Assembly: GCA_004194705.1 (NCBI GenBank) | Contig: SADC01000340.1 | Location: 1 to 64,000, forward strand | From: Ditylenchus dipsaci | Taxonomy: Eukaryota > Nematoda > Chromadorea > Rhabditida > Anguinidae | Direction: 5' to 3' | DNA: 64,000 nucleotides | Shown here: one piece after another, positions 10,337-22,129 of the stretch | How the letters are laid out: each line of letters opens with the position of its first letter | How positions within the stretch are numbered: position 1 is the first letter of the stretch | Notes under the pieces: model-generated | Database searches by the model: none | Told to the model about the DNA's origin: nothing | Seen by the model: the letters and a program-made list of their open reading frames with translations, nothing else | Made by a program: the position numbers and the translations under genes

Positions 10337-13300
10337 ATGGTGGACACAGCCAATAATAATGAAGCTGCTGCGGACACATTGCTCAACCCTTATTTGTTCA
10401 AGCTTGAGTTCAAGCCAAAGGTGGGCTTTCGTTTTTTCAAGGTCTTATAAAAAAAGAGCAGCACTTCATGAAAAGCTCTTTTTTCTGATTTAAGACGACT
10501 TTGACAATCCGACCCTACCGGAGTATACCATGCCCCCCCCAAATGGAATGTTTTTTAAAGTGTTTCCAAACACCCTATATCGACCTAAATTACCTCAGGA
10601 GTTCAAAAAGACATTATTTTTAAGTTCTGGTTAATAAAAAACTGAGTTTTTGACATTTTAAAATTTTGACCATTTGCCTGTTTTGGCATGTTTTGGTCAC
10701 TGGAGCTGGGCAAAAGAGCCTCTAAATGCATTTTGTTCAAGAGTCTTGCTCGGAATATATCAGAAAAACGATGCAGCTCAAAAATAAATTGTTTCTGATG
10801 AGGAAAACTTTTTCCGGTCGCCAAATGGAAAAGTGACACAAAGTAGCAAAAATTAAATTTCAAACAAAGGGCTGAAAAAAAAATCAAAAGAGAGAAGATA
10901 CCTAAGGCCAAAGCGAGGGATGACAGCATCAACAGAGAAGAGAGCCAGAATTTTTCAAACAGAGGCGTCGCGGATTATTTTTATGAATAAGCTTGGAGAA
11001 CCAAGGCGAAAAAATTTCGCGAAATAATTTTACTAAAAATATTTTTTGCTTTAAATTGATGACCCTACTATAGAATACCCCCCCCCCCCAAATCCGACCT
11101 TTTAAAACTTAAGTAAAAAGTACCCAAATTTATGTCCAGAGCCCGGAAAATGTGCGCAAACTCTTCATTAGTCATAACTTCCGTACGCTGGCCTACCCCA
11201 AGCCTAAGGACTAAGCCTAAACTTGTTGTTTGCAAGGGTAGTTACAGCGATTTTATAAGGTCGGATTTTGGGGGGGGGGTATTCTATAGTAGCGCCAAAT
11301 TGATTAATGAGTTTAAATGAACTGGAAATTGATCGGAAATTGATTGGAAATTCTTTAAGTTTTCAAGGCATTCTAAAATACATTTCTTTAAAATAAATAT
11401 TCTTTTCACTATTTTTTCGCATTCTCTTCTTTTGAATATTAGATATTAAAGATGTGAAATTAGAAAAGTTTTTGTATTTTTCAGCTGTTTTTTTTTCTTC
11501 TAATTTTTGCCTTGATCACCCCTAGGGCGAAATTTGCAACAATTTCGACATTCCTGCAATCTGACTAGAATTTATCAGGAAGCACCCAAAATGTGAGTTA
11601 TATATCAGAAAAACGATGCAGCTCAAAAATAAATTGTTTCTGATGGGAAAAACTTTTTTCGGTCGCCAAAATGGAAAAGTGACACAAAGTAGCAAAAATT
11701 AAATTTGATTCCTCTTTTTTTGCCTTCTGTTTCTGTGCAAAAACCAAAATGACTCATTTATTTTGCTTTGAGGTGACTCTCACTGCTTCCCTTCACATAT
11801 AAACAAAAACACTAGTTTTTTCATTCCTCAACATTTCCTTGGCCCATACCAAAAACTTGAAATGTTGAACGCCATGGTCTGCTCGAATTCCACTAAAAAT
11901 GTATAACGAAAACTTTATTTGGCGCCTTTTTCAAAAATCTTGATTTTTGTGATATTTTCAGCCAGTTTTGTCCCATGAATTAGGAGCCGGATCCTTGTGC
12001 CTCAAATGCAAATGTCCAGGCCTAGATCTGCACTTTTGGAGGTAGGCTGAATTAGACTTTAAGATTTCATTTTTTACGGGAATTTTTATGTAGGAAGATG
12101 TGCAAGAACTGCTACTGTCGGCTGGACGAACACGACATTATTTTGCCTGATGACCAGGACCATGGAGAAATTGTCATACGTGAGTTTGATTGATTTTTGA
12201 CTCGGGAAGGGCCGTGTCTACTGAACTTCACGCCTAATTCAAAATTGTACGCTGAAAATGATTGTGAAAAAAACCAAAAGTGGGAATCTGAACGGGTTAT
12301 ACTGAACGGGTTATACTGAACGGGTTATCTGAAGTTGTCACATGAATTTATTTTACTTTTTCTACTTTTATAGAACCCCGAATCATCGTAGTCGATTTGC
12401 TTTCAAAACTACTCTTATAATTTAGAAGTTACAGTTAAATTCGGCGGTAGTAGCGAATACCCCCCCCCTCTAAAAAATTTTCTTATAAAAAATGATGTAA
12501 TTACTCTTCAGAACAAAAAGTTTAGGCTTACCCATTGGGCTCGGGGGTAGACCAGCGTATGGAAGTTATGACTAATAAGTGTGTTACTAACATTTTCCCG
12601 GGCCTGGGACATATATTTGGGTACTTTTTACCTAGGCTCTAGAAGAAAAAAAATTTTAGGGGGTTTTACCTACTAGGGTCTCAAATTCCATTCGAGACAA
12701 TAATCATTTAAATAGTGGTTTTTTTTGAATATCAAATCTTTGTTGTCTTGAGTGGAATTTGAAATTGGACAGCGATTTTCTAATTTTTAGAGCAGTCTAC
12801 CAACTAAACGATCACCTTGAGATTGAATCCATTGTCAGAATTGGGGGTTTTGATAAAGATGAGAACATTTTAAAGAAATTCATGTTACAATTTGAAAAGT
12901 TTTTTTCCCTATCAATACCTCATTTTGGCCATTTCTTCTAATCATTATCATGTTCAGGATAAAAATTTTATAAGGCGAATAATGTATTGCGCAAGTCCAT
13001 TTCCGTGTTAAAAAAAGTCACCTGCCGGAAGAAAATTTAATTTGCTGAATTTAAGGCAAATTGTTTGGAGCCAACGCAAAAGAGAGTGCAGCAACCTACA
13101 GGCAGGATCCTCCCATCCAGCAAGTCAAGCAACACCAGCAGCCAAGCTCCAAATTCAACAAAGAGAACCCTGGTTATGAAGGCATTTCGCAGAAGTTGCA
13201 CCAAATAAATATCAACAAGCAGCAGAATGGTGGTGGAGGTCAGCACAAACACAACAGCAGCTTTCAGGTTAGATTTGTTCATGTGTTTCATCCAATTTAT

Positions 13301-16300
13301 GATAATACCTGAGCTTTAAAAAGCCTGAGCCTCAAAATTATTTGAAAACGTTAAAAAAATGTGAAGCCCGAAGTGGGGGTCGAACACACGACCAATAGGT
13401 GGCATAGCGGGTAAAAGCCTATCGCTCTAACCACTGAGCTATCCGGCTCACGATTTCCCACAAGAAGTTTCATTTAATGAACTTTTAGCGGATACTAGGT
13501 TAATTTTTTTTCTGATTTAGGTATCATAACAAAGCTGACCGATGAAAAATATTCAGAAAATTCAATTAAGCCAAGGTTCTTTAAAAAATTCAGGGGAACC
13601 AGACAATTTTTGACCATTTTATTTACACCGTTTTTCAAATTTTTGAAGATATTTTACCTACACCATTTAAAAAATCTGACGGAGAGTGGTCTCGTAACCC
13701 CTGCCCACCCCTTGGCTACGCTACTGAACATTTCTTAAATAAACCTAGCTCACCCAGAATAGGTGAAATTTTTGGAAGGATAAACTTCTCTCAGGCAAGT
13801 TAGCGCCCATTTTTTAGCCAGTGAGATAAGCTACAAAATGACTGGTTAGTTGACTGAAAAAAATTCTTAAAGGAAAAGTAAAAAATGCAATGCCACGAAC
13901 ACTTTCTAAAATTTAACAAAGGAGATCGCTTTGGAAAAATACAATTAAGAAAATTTGGGTATACTAAAATTTGATGTAACTCTGGACTTTTTATCAACAC
14001 TTTTTAGCCAGAATACTCCTTCTCTTCCCAAGCTCTGTCAGAGCAAAACGGAAAACACCTGACAAACCCTAAAGTCCAGATTGCTACCTCAGCTATGTAC
14101 ACACACACCAGTGGCCCTGCAACTGCAACCAAGCTGAATCAAGAATCTCCTAGCAGAAACCACACTAATGGACATTTCTCAGGCGGCCTCCCTCAATCAG
14201 TTCTTCTGTGAGTAGTTCAAGCACAGCAGGCACATTGGAACAAGAACCCAGTCTACGGGAATACACCTGGATGCCAGCTGGAGATCAGCAAGTGGTCGAC
14301 AAGTACATGCACAGTCTTCCGGAACATGAGAGACCCATAGTGGAACTGAAGGTGCTCAGTTAAGAAGGCAGAGACTCGCTTTCCAGGTGACGATTTTTAT
14401 TATTTTTGTTTTAAAATTCGTCTTTTTTAAGGCAATTTTTTAACTTATATGGCAGAGCGAAAATTCCATTGAAAATTTATTTTAAGGCTAAACAGGAACA
14501 AAATTTTAACACTAGATTCGTATTGAGTATAGTCGATTTGTATTTAAAACACTGTTTGAATTCTACTGATATACTCACTGACAAATTAAAAATATTAAAT
14601 TTTTTCAATTTTTTTTACCTCGAAAGAAATTTGAAATTGGACAGTAAGTTTGAACTCGAAAAAAGATTGAGTTTTGAATCGACTATGCTAAACAAAATTA
14701 CGGCGTTAGAATTTTGCTTAGCGAAGAAGCCAAAAAAAAACCAAGGACGGAAAAAATTAGAGCTAAAAAAGGGTGGTATTTAATTTGCCTCCTAAATACT
14801 GAAAATGCCCCCTAATCAAAAATAAAATTTTCTTTCTGAATCTTTATGAATTTTTTCAACTATCGTGTAGTCCGAAATCTCAGCTTTCCAATAAGTTATT
14901 TGAATAATCACATAAATCAAGGGTTTGAATGAAGCAACTTTTGTTGTTCTCTGAATTTTTCAAACTCTTAAATTTCTACAATCTTCAAATCATTCAGTGG
15001 AGTTTGATAGCTCGATAGAAAGCTGAGGTCTTAAGCTACACGATAGTTAAAAAATGTTTCGAAAATGAAAAAGAATGAGGAAAGCAATTCAATTAAAAAT
15101 TAGGGGGCATTTTTAGCGAATTAGGGAGTGAAATTGAGTATTACCCGTAAATAAAACAAAATTTAGTGTTATGCTTAGACGGCCATCGCATGCGGTTTTC
15201 GACTTTGTGTTTTTGACTAAGTTTTTGCAGACTGCTCTTAGGCAGGTCACCATTTATTTTTTAGCTCATCTCACTGGCTACTAATTGAGAAAAAACTTGT
15301 TTTAGAGACTTTTTTTCAAAATGGTTTCAAAAACACAATGCCACAAACACGATTTTGAATTAAAAAACGGCCGGATAATTAGAATATTAGAGGAAATACG
15401 TGATTTTCTTTTTTTTCAACCAACAACTTATTTTATTCAGCTGCCTTACCATGACTGCGATGTGGAAGCCACCAATTCCCTCAAAAACGACGCAGAAAGA
15501 CAAGCCCATAAAAGTTTTGTAGATTTTGTCAAGCAAAATGTAGGTTTAAAATTGAATCCCAAAAATTTTCAAAGTTAAAAATCTAGGTGGTAGGCATCGG
15601 TGAGATTGTGGACTACACCAAACACCATCAACAACACACTGCTCGGACAATTGGAGTGCAAACTAGTGGCAATGGGTGCTCAGACCACCAACAAGAAGCA
15701 TGCAAGAATTGTGAGAAGGATTGGGCTTTGCTGATGTCGGCGTAGTCACTGATCATGGACAGCCTGAGGTGGTCATGGTTTACAACTTTTTTCTGTTTTT
15801 GAAACTATTGTAGTTTCTGTTTTTTGCAGCCTTCGGAAAAAGTGGACTGGTTTTTGGTGGGATCGAGCTCGAGTGGTCTTTGTTATTTCAGAATATTCTT
15901 TTGAAAATTGACGGCCTACTTTCCTACTTAAAGGAGGAGCGAAAGCCATTTAGGTTTGAAAAAGTGGCTTACGTGGCGCAGTGCCCAAGCGTTTGTGCTT
16001 TTGGCCCGAAATGGTGTTGCAGCTTCGATCCCACGTGGTGGTTTATTTTGGTCTATTTATTTTGGCTTTTTGATCAATTCTAGAGGTTCTTTGGGTTACT
16101 GATTCCGAATCTGGCGTTAAAAAAGTCCACTGTAAATGTTCTAATAGAGCCTCTCTCTCTAATACAACTTATTATTTACAAAAATTTATATTTTTTAAAT
16201 AAGTGGGGTGGAATGTGGGTTTGATTTTGTTAAAAATGCCTTTCTCAAACACTCAAATTTTCCAAAAATATTCTGAAAAATAGGTTTTGTAGCACTTGAA

Positions 16301-19300
16301 CTGCACTACAACATGGTGTTAAGATGTTATTGTAACGCTGAATACTACATTAAACTTTTATCACTTGAAGGGGCAGGAGGTTAAAAGCCATTCAAGATTC
16401 AAAATTCACCCTCGTTGGCGAAAATTCAGCCTCTTTGATCAGTTTTAGAGGTAATTAGACGTTTTTGACGCCAGAGGGCAAGCTAGAGGTCACTTACTTG
16501 CATGCTACCACGTGGGATCGAACCTGCACACCATTTTTGGGCCAAAAGCCAAACGCTTACCCACTGCAACACGGAAGCCAATTTTTCAAACCTGAATAGC
16601 TTCATCACCCTTTTAAATCTCAAATTCCCTTTTTGCCGAAATTGGCCATGCGTTTGCATTTATAACCAACTCATTCTAGCTCAATTAGGAAAATTTGGAT
16701 TTGTGATTTGCGATAATTTTAACGACAGTAACAGCACGAAAAAAGCAACAAGTCTGGTGTGTTTTGTGTTTGCAGAATTTCGTCTTTCAACAAAAAGGGT
16801 CTGGTGACCAGACTCTGGTCTAAGCATCTATTTCTAAAAAAATTTGGACAAATAAGGTTTCTATAAAAAATAAGCTCAGCTATTCTATCATCTAAAATAA
16901 CCATATTTTTGCAGGAGATCTGGCACCCTGGATGTTTCCGCTGTGATGTGTGCCACCAATTGCTAGTAGATATGCTCTACTTCTTCAAGGACGGCCAATA
17001 CTACTGTGGTAGACATTATGGCGAGAAGGTCTACCCCAGGTGCAGTGGTTGTGATGAGGTTCGCCGCCTAATGTTTATTAATATATTTACCGTATTTCCT
17101 CTAATAACTCACCCTGCTCTAATAACTCACCCCCTCAACTTTGAGGGCCTATATCTCAGCTCAGAACCAATATTTTGCAAAGCTGTTAATTGCGTTTTCT
17201 TAATTCCCAGGAGCTCTACCAATTCAAGTTTTTAAATTTAAAATTTTCACACAAAAATCTCGAGATCGACCTCAAATTTTTCCAATTTTCAGCGATCCAA
17301 AAAATAACTCACCCGGGTGAGCTATTAGAGGAAATACGGTATGTGTATTTTAGTTAATATTTGCCAAAGAATATACCTTCGCTGAGGAGAAGTCCTGGCA
17401 TGTGGACCACTTCTGCTGTTTTGGATGCGATCTGCACTTGGGAGGTCATAGATATGTAAGCAAGGAAGACAAACCTACTGCATCGACTGCTATATGGACA
17501 AATTTGCTAGGGTAGGTGAATTTTTTAAGGATGGATTGCAATTAAAAATAATTATGTTTGTGTGAAAATTAAAGAGTCGCCGTCCTATCAAAAATATAGG
17601 CTAATTCTTACAGAGTGACAATATAAACAAATCGGTATTCATTGAACTTTTGGTGAGCACAAGGTATTCAGGTACACATAAAACTAAATTTAACGAAACT
17701 CAAGCAACCGCCAAGTTACTCGGTTCGACTCCTTTTTTAACTGTATTTTTTCAAGCTTTTGCCAGTTCTGTTTTGACAGTCTGGTCCAAGTATTGCAAGG
17801 ATTCTGATTTTGCCGATCATTTTGTGAAAATCCAAATTTTTTTCTCTAAAAGAGCAAAAACTCGGTGAATTTGACTAGAATTTTTGCTTTTTAAAGAAAA
17901 AAATTCTAGATTTTCAAAAAATAGTAGGCAAAATCGGAATCCTTGCTTTATTTGGGACCAGACTGTCAAAACAGAACTGGCAAAAGTTCTAAAAGATGAA
18001 CGTAAAAAATGTGTCGGACCCTAGGTGGGAACGAACTTCCGACTGTAAATATTTGTTTATCGAGTTTTGATAAACCGAGTTTTAACTGTATTTCTCTAAA
18101 TGCGGTTGATCGCTTTGAAATCAAAAGATTTGCAACTTTTCCAATTTTGTTCTCTTCTTGTTTTAAACGAACGAATACCAAAATTTTTTAATGTGTTCAT
18201 GCCGACGCCAAAAAAATATGCCTTGATCCCCCTGTCAATTTTTTTCGCAAATTTTTTATCCTTCTGATCGTCTCCGAAAACAACTAATTTTCAGAAGTAT
18301 TAGTCTGTCTGCTCAAATTTAATAATTTTTTTATAAGCCTGGAACTACATCAATCCTTTTCTACAAAAAATGTGCTGGTTTCGGTCGTGCAGCGGCCAAC
18401 CCAAGTCCGACAAAACGATCTATACAATCTTAGAGTAGTCTAGCAAATGTGTATTTTTGAGGGCCTCCTTACAATGGGATGTCGATGTGGATGTCGAAGT
18501 TAGGTCTAGATATCGCGTTTTTCATGGAAAAATGCCAAATCTCATATGTTGCAATAGATGACCTATACCTACTTTTTGATTTTGGGTGTAGGTCAGTTAT
18601 ATCAAATTTGGCATTTTTCCATGAAGAACAAGAGATCTGAACACCACTTTCACTTCAACATCCACATCGATACTCTGAAATGACCGTGTTCCTATGTTAG
18701 GACGGACTAAAACATTTTCAGGCCCATGTTTGCCTATCCTAACATACGCTGACCCACCCTTGCCCAAGCCTAAGCTTAAAGCTGAAAAGTCCCGAAGTAA
18801 CGAAATGGGGGACCAAGACAAAAAAACCTATAATGAATAGGGCTCGAAAATCAGCAAAAACGTCTGCAGGTGAAAATTCTGTTTTTGGTGAAGTAAAGTT
18901 TCTCAAGTTGAGGAATCAGCATGCTTTTATGTATACCGTATTTCCTGTAATTTAGCCCCGAGAGCTAAATTTTTGGACGCCCATAAATCTTGAAGTTGTA
19001 AATCAAAAATGGCCCTAACTCTGAAGTTCTAGTCAAAAAAGAGGGGGGGCTAAATTAGAGGGGGTGGACTAAATTAGAGGAAATACGGTAAAAAAAAATT
19101 TATAATTTTTAGATGTGCCTGGCTTGCAAAAACAAAATAGCTCCATTTGACAGTCGAGTATCACACAAAGAATTTCACTGGCACGCCAATGCTGCCTGTT
19201 TCAAGTAAGTTTTATTAAATTGAGAAAAAAGCAAATTATAAGACATTCGAAAATACACTTTTTTAAATAAAAGATCATGAATTTCAGATGCAAGAACTGT

Positions 19301-19390
19301 TCAATGTCCTTAGCCAATCAAAAATTTTTGCTGAAAGACGAGCATGTGTTCTGTTGTGCAGACTGCAAAACACAATTTTTCGCCAGTTGA
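10337..19390 (+). CDS. TES: Testin homologue (PET and three LIM domains), 11 exons
   Basis: Testin is an actin-cytoskeleton and focal-adhesion scaffold. Exons: 10337-10420, 11962-12041, 12094-12179, 13056-13267, 14008-14386, 15441-15539, 15587-15768, 16915-17058, 17354-17511, 19113-19204, 19288-19390. The model gives 540 residues against 421 in human testin; the excess is a low-complexity linker. The Cys-rich start has CLKCKC at 41-46 and [10 protein letters not shown] at 54-63, diagnostic for testin over prickle. PET runs about 239-314 from [11 protein letters not shown]1 starts CKNC at 353 with WHPGC, CDVC and CGRH; LIM2 is CSGC at 418 to CIDC at 469; LIM3 is CLAC at 478 to CADC at 533. Splice phases agree at every junction only if one base is restored at four places: about 14160-14209, 14351, 15718 and 17476. 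ATG at 10337 is the first in frame. Upstream exons cannot be excluded. Confidence 0.9.
10510..10980 (+). repeat. Partial poly-C element in TES intron 1
   Basis: It starts GACCCTACCGGAGTATACC, then a C run, then AAAGTGTTTCCAAACACC, as in the element at 53891-54617, but lacks the right end. It includes a 105-base stretch (10756-10860) repeated in direct orientation at 11598-11705 in the same intron. Confidence 0.65.
11061..11296. repeat. Poly-C MITE in TES intron 1
   Basis: Ends are GACCCTACTATAGAATACCC and the inverse GGTATTCTATAGTAGCGCC, each joined to a run of C or G and to the word AATCCGACCTT. The interior has GTACGCTGGCCTACCCC and AAGCCTAA blocks shared with other copies at 12443, 21535, 22910 and 32221. 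Confidence 0.8.
12290..12332 (+). repeat. Three-copy tandem repeat
   Basis: TGAACGGGTTATAC is present three times head to tail in TES intron 3; the last copy is cut short. Confidence 0.8.
12443..12680 (-). repeat. Poly-C MITE in TES intron 3, inverted interior
   Basis: The left end GGTAGTAGCGAATACCCC matches the family, while the internal AAGTTTAGGCTTACCC and GGTAGACCAGCGTATGG blocks are in the opposite orientation to the copy at 11061. The right end, GGTTTTACCTACTAGGGTC, is degenerate. Confidence 0.65.
13368..13450 (-). repeat. tRNA-like sequence in TES intron 4
   Basis: Minus strand: GAGCCGGATAGCTCAGTGG then TTAGAGCG (A box) and GTGTTCGACCCCC (B box). Six of seven acceptor positions can pair with CGGGCTT, but the anticodon stem has two mismatches and the loop would read TTA. 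I call it a tRNA pseudogene or SINE head, not a tRNA gene. Confidence 0.6.
13795..13990 (-). repeat. Diverged copy of the CATTGTGTTTTTGACC hairpin MITE
   Basis: CAGGCAAGTTAGCG and AGCCAGTGAGATAAGCTAC match, in opposite orientation, the palindromic MITE at 20562-20702. A second diverged copy is at about 15185-15370 in intron 5. Confidence 0.5.
14785..15135. repeat. Foldback element in TES intron 5
   Basis: AAAATGCCCCCTAAT at the left faces ATTAGGGGGCATTTTT at the right, followed outward by CCTCCTAA and TTAGGGAG. The core has TCGTGTAGTCCGAAATCTCA and its inverse. The core is shared with 57275-57660 and 59170-59550, whose end words differ. Confidence 0.75.
15962..16045 (+). repeat. tRNA-like sequence, TES intron 7
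   Basis: GTGGCGCAGTGCCCAAGCG (A-box-like) and GCTTCGATCCCACG (B-box-like) are 30 bases apart. A close copy lies inverted at 16500-16590, so the two flank a 450-base loop. Confidence 0.55.
16500..16590 (-). repeat. tRNA-like sequence, inverted partner
   Basis: Reverse complement of the copy at 15962-16045: GTTGCAGTGGGTAAGCG and GCAGGTTCGATCCCACG. It may be the second arm of a foldback occupying much of TES intron 7. Confidence 0.55.
17090..17339. mobile_element. CCGTATTTCC MITE filling TES intron 8
   Basis: Ends CCGTATTTCCTCTAATAACT and the inverse AGCTATTAGAGGAAATACGG are flanked by TA on both sides. The word CTAATAACTCACC repeats inside each arm. The element makes up 250 of the 295 bases of the intron, so the ancestral intron was probably about 45 bases. 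Confidence 0.85.
17620..18088. mobile_element. pogo-like foldback in TES intron 9
   Basis: The two arms share TTTTGACAGTCTGGTCC / GGACCAGACTGTCAAAA and AAAATCGGAATCCTTGC. The right end carries GTGTCGGACCCTAGGTGGGA and finishes GTTTTAACTG before TA. The left end is degenerate. Confidence 0.65.
18480..18690. repeat. Inverted repeat in TES intron 9
   Basis: TTTCATGGAAAAATGCCAAA faces TTTGGCATTTTTCCATGAA across about 60 bases; GATGTGGATGTCGAAG faces CTTCAACATCCACATC further out. Confidence 0.7.
18936..19088. mobile_element. CCGTATTTCC MITE in TES intron 9
   Basis: CCGTATTTCCTGTAATTTAG and AAATTAGAGGAAATACGG are flanked by TA. The paralogous segment near 29750 lacks it and reads straight through GTATAAA, which defines the empty site and the TA duplication. 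Word: GGGGCTAAATTAGAG. Confidence 0.85.
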
Positions 19391-19491
19391 ACCAGCAGAA
19401 GAAAATCTTGGCCCACTAATATTGCTGTATATAATTGCTTACAAACTCAATGTGTAAAAACTAATTTAGTGTGTTAAATTTTGAAAATTAA

Positions 19492-19506
19492 AATAAAGAT
19501 AATAAA
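19492..19506 (+). terminator. TES polyadenylation signals
   Basis: Two AATAAA hexamers (19492 and 19501) lie about 100 bases after the TES stop codon. Confidence 0.7.
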
Positions 19507-19820
19507 ATGTTAGCCATGTTTTACTTATGGGGGCTTTTTTGCCTTGGTCCCCCTGTTGGTTTTTTTAACGTTTTTTTAAGTTCTTACTGTTTTTCAAAAA
19601 AAATTGGACCAAAATAATGGTACGCGATCAGATTGTAGAAAGACTAGCAGAAGTAAAAAATATTATTGTTATCCTGAATAAAAAAAAATTAAAAACACAA
19701 CAGAGAGGACCAAGTCGAAAAAAGCACTCGTAAGTGAAACAGGGCCAAAATTTTTCTAGTAATGCGATGAGAACTAAGTGGTTTGTAGAAACCTGTTAGT
19801 CGATATGTGTCAAGCTGCTA

Positions 19821-20253
19821 CAGTTAAGTGCTGCTTTAGTGTAAACCCAAAAGTTCGTTCCCGCCTAGGGTCTAACACTTTTTTTACTTCAATTTTGGAA
19901 GTGCTTTTTAAATTTTGCTTTGTCAGTCTAGTCCGAAATATCGCAGGGATTCCGATTTTGCCAGTCATTTTTGTTTTTGATAAACACGACAGTTTTATAT
20001 TTTAGACTAGCCAATCCCGCTTTGATGTACACCTAAATTATAAAAAGGTGTACACTAAAGCGGGATTTGCGGATCTAAATATGAAAAATGTGGTGTTCAT
20101 CAAAAACGACTGGCAATATCGCGATTCCTGCAATATTTCAGACTAGACTGAAAAATCAGAATTAAAAAATTACTTCAAAAATTGAAGTAAAAAAATGTTG
20201 GACCCTAGGCGGAAATGAACTTTTTGGGTTTACACTAAAGCGGCACTCAACTG
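19821..20253. mobile_element. pogo-like foldback after TES, copy A
   Basis: Ends are CAGTTAAGTGCTGCTTTAG and the inverse CTAAAGCGGCACTCAACTG. Inside each arm follow AAAGTTCGTTCCCGCCTAGG and the CGACACTTTTTTTA-type block. The centre has the same word facing itself: GGTGTACACTAAAGCGGG. Confidence 0.8.
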
Positions 20254-20561
20254 TGACAAGGGAACTACACGAGTTGTGTTTTTGAGGACAGGAGGTGGAG
20301 CTTCTTTACTGTCTGGTTCTTGTAGATCATTTTCAGGGTAACTGAATAAGTAGTTGCGCCGACCTCGGCCGACAATGGAATATTTGAGAACAAACCTGCT
20401 GATTTTTTTTATTAATTGCTGTTTTTGTTCACATTCTTTCAAGTTCAAAATTTAGCAAACATTTAAATGGGCATAAAAGCGCGTTACACGGGAAATTAAG
20501 TCAGCGACCAGCAAGTTTTCGAAAGTTTTTCTTGTTTCCACCCATTTCATGTCTCATTTTT

Positions 20562-20702
20562 GGCATTGTGTTTTTGACCCATTTTTTGGGGTCTTCTCTC
20601 AGGCAAGTCAGCAATCGTTTTGTAGCTCATCTCACTGGCTACAAAATGAGCGGTAACTTACTTGAGAGCAGTAATCACAAATCAGGTCAAAAACGCAATG
20701 CC
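20562..20702. mobile_element. Palindromic hairpin MITE (GGCATTGTGTTTTTGACC ends)
   Basis: The 18-base left end GGCATTGTGTTTTTGACC and the right end GGTCAAAAACGCAATGCC are inverted with one mismatch. The whole 141 bases fold: TAGCTCATCTCACTGGCTAC lies at the centre. Copies: 21002-21136 (right end missing), 26873-27013, diverged ones at 13795 and 15185. Confidence 0.8.
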
Positions 20703-21001
20703 AAGAACATGATTTCGAATTAGGAGGTCTTCTATTGGAGAGAATACGGTAGGCATAAACTTTTGTCGGATAAGGTAGAATGCTTGTAGAAGACATGAGA
20801 AAAATAAATTGCTGGTCCCCGCCTTAATTGCAGTGTTATGCGCTGGCATGCCGCTTAAAGTAGTGAAATTCGACTCTATCACCATATTAGGGGTTTTTAG
20901 CTGTTTTAAAGGGGCATGTTCGTGCGCGATGAAACACAATTTTCAAAAAAGAAAAGGCGCGAACGAGGCGTGCCAGAGATTTGAAAAGATTTAAATCACC
21001 T

Positions 21002-21136
21002 CATTGTGTTTTTGACCCATTTTTTGGAGTCTTCTCTCAGGCAAGTCAGCAACCGTTTTGTAGCTCATCTCACTGGCTACAAAATGACCGGTAACTTACT
21101 TGAGAGCAGTAATCACAAATCAGGTCAAAAACGCTT
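21002..21136. repeat. Hairpin MITE, partial tandem copy
   Basis: Same body as 20562-20702 but the right terminus runs into TTTTGTCGGATAAGG, a block that also follows the other copies. Both copies sit in a locally reduplicated stretch (20738-21460, 22419-22800). Confidence 0.65.
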
Positions 21137-21534
21137 TTGTCGGATAAGGTAGAATGCTTGTAGAAGACATGAGAAAAATAAATTGCTGGTCCCCGCCTAC
21201 ATTGCAGTGTAAGGCGCTGGCATGCCCTTGAAGTAGTGAAAATTCGACTCTATCACCATATTAGGTGGTTTTTCGCTGTTGTAATTATTTTAGTTTTTTC
21301 TATTTTGTAATTTTTTTAGGCTTAGGAAGGGTGAGCCAGCATATTTTAAGACCGGCTCAAACATATTCCGCAAACATCATGAAGAAAACGGTGTTTGGGT
21401 CCATCCTAATATACGCTGGTCTTTTCTAATCCTAAAGACTGAATGAAAATTTAACAGAGAGACCAAGGCAAAAAAGCCCCCTGATATGGAAATCGGGCTA
21501 AAAATTTTATGTTAGTTCAAAAGTTATTTAAATT

Positions 21535-21692
21535 TAGCAAAATAAAGTGCTAAACTCTTCATCAGTCACAACTTCCGTACGCTGGCCTACCCCGAGCCTA
21601 ATGGGTAAGCCTAAACTTGTTGTTTGCAAGGGTAGTTACAGCAATTTTTAAAGGTCGGATGCTTGGGGGGGGGATATTCGCTACTAGCGCCC
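21535..21692 (+). repeat. Poly-C MITE, right part
   Basis: AACTCTTCATCAGTCACAAC through TTGTTTGCAAGGGTAGTTAC to a G run and ATATTCGCTACTAGCGCC. The left end is missing. Confidence 0.65.
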
Positions 21693-21854
21693 TTTTTTCT
21701 AAGTAATTTTTATATAAACATGTAGATTTTTCACTGCTAAAATGTACGGTACATAAAACAATCCAGAATACAAAAACAACTAGTAGGAACTATAGGCGTC
21801 TCTCGGCGCCTCTATCGTGCTTCGAAATTTTAATAAATATCAATCCGTCACATA

Positions 21855-22015
21855 TAGGGTTGTTGGATATCCGAGAATATCGGACTAGGATATCCGGTCC
21901 GTATCCGATATCCGGAATTTCCAGATATATGATCCAAACCGTCATCCGATATCCAAAAAAATCCTGGATAAATTCGGATATTATCCGAAATCGGATCTCA
22001 GATTTGACAATCCTA
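21855..22015. mobile_element. hAT-like palindromic-word MITE (GGATATCC word)
   Basis: It starts TAGGGTTGTTGGATATCC and ends TTTGACAATCCTA, with the 8-bp target duplication GTCACATA on each side. The body is almost entirely GGATATCCG and its variants (ATCCGGATAT, TATCCGATAT). Confidence 0.85.
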
Positions 22016-22129
22016 GTCACATATCCCCTGATTACTTTTTTTCGGGTACCTCCCTCCTGGGTCCTCTGTCCCTAGATACTCTCTTGCTTCCCACAAATCC
22101 CACAACTTCCCGGCCAACCTCCTTTGCTC

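Larger units (their letters stand above)
19026..20992 (+). repeat. Segmental duplication, copy A (end of TES)
   Basis: From the GTTCTAGTCAAAAAAG before TES exon 10 to the GCCAGAGATTTGAAAA block, this stretch is repeated in the same order and orientation at 24702-27305. It carries TES exons 10-11, the poly(A) region, a pogo-like foldback and a hairpin MITE. Identity is high by eye. Confidence 0.85.

Noticed and set aside
13368..13450. Functional tRNA gene on the minus strand
   Set aside because: A and B boxes are good, but the anticodon stem has two mismatches and the loop would give a UUA anticodon. It is better called a pseudogene or SINE head.
14340..17480. Programmed -1 frameshifting in TES (two sites at AAGG)
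   Set aside because: No slippery heptamer of the X XXY YYZ type and no consistent downstream structure. The same one-base losses occur in unrelated genes at other homopolymers, so sequencing error is simpler.
10337..19390. Prickle or another PET-LIM protein instead of testin
   Set aside because: The N-terminal CLKCKC...LHFWRKMCKNC motif precedes the PET domain only in testin-type proteins, and the C-terminal LIM3 ends as in testin.
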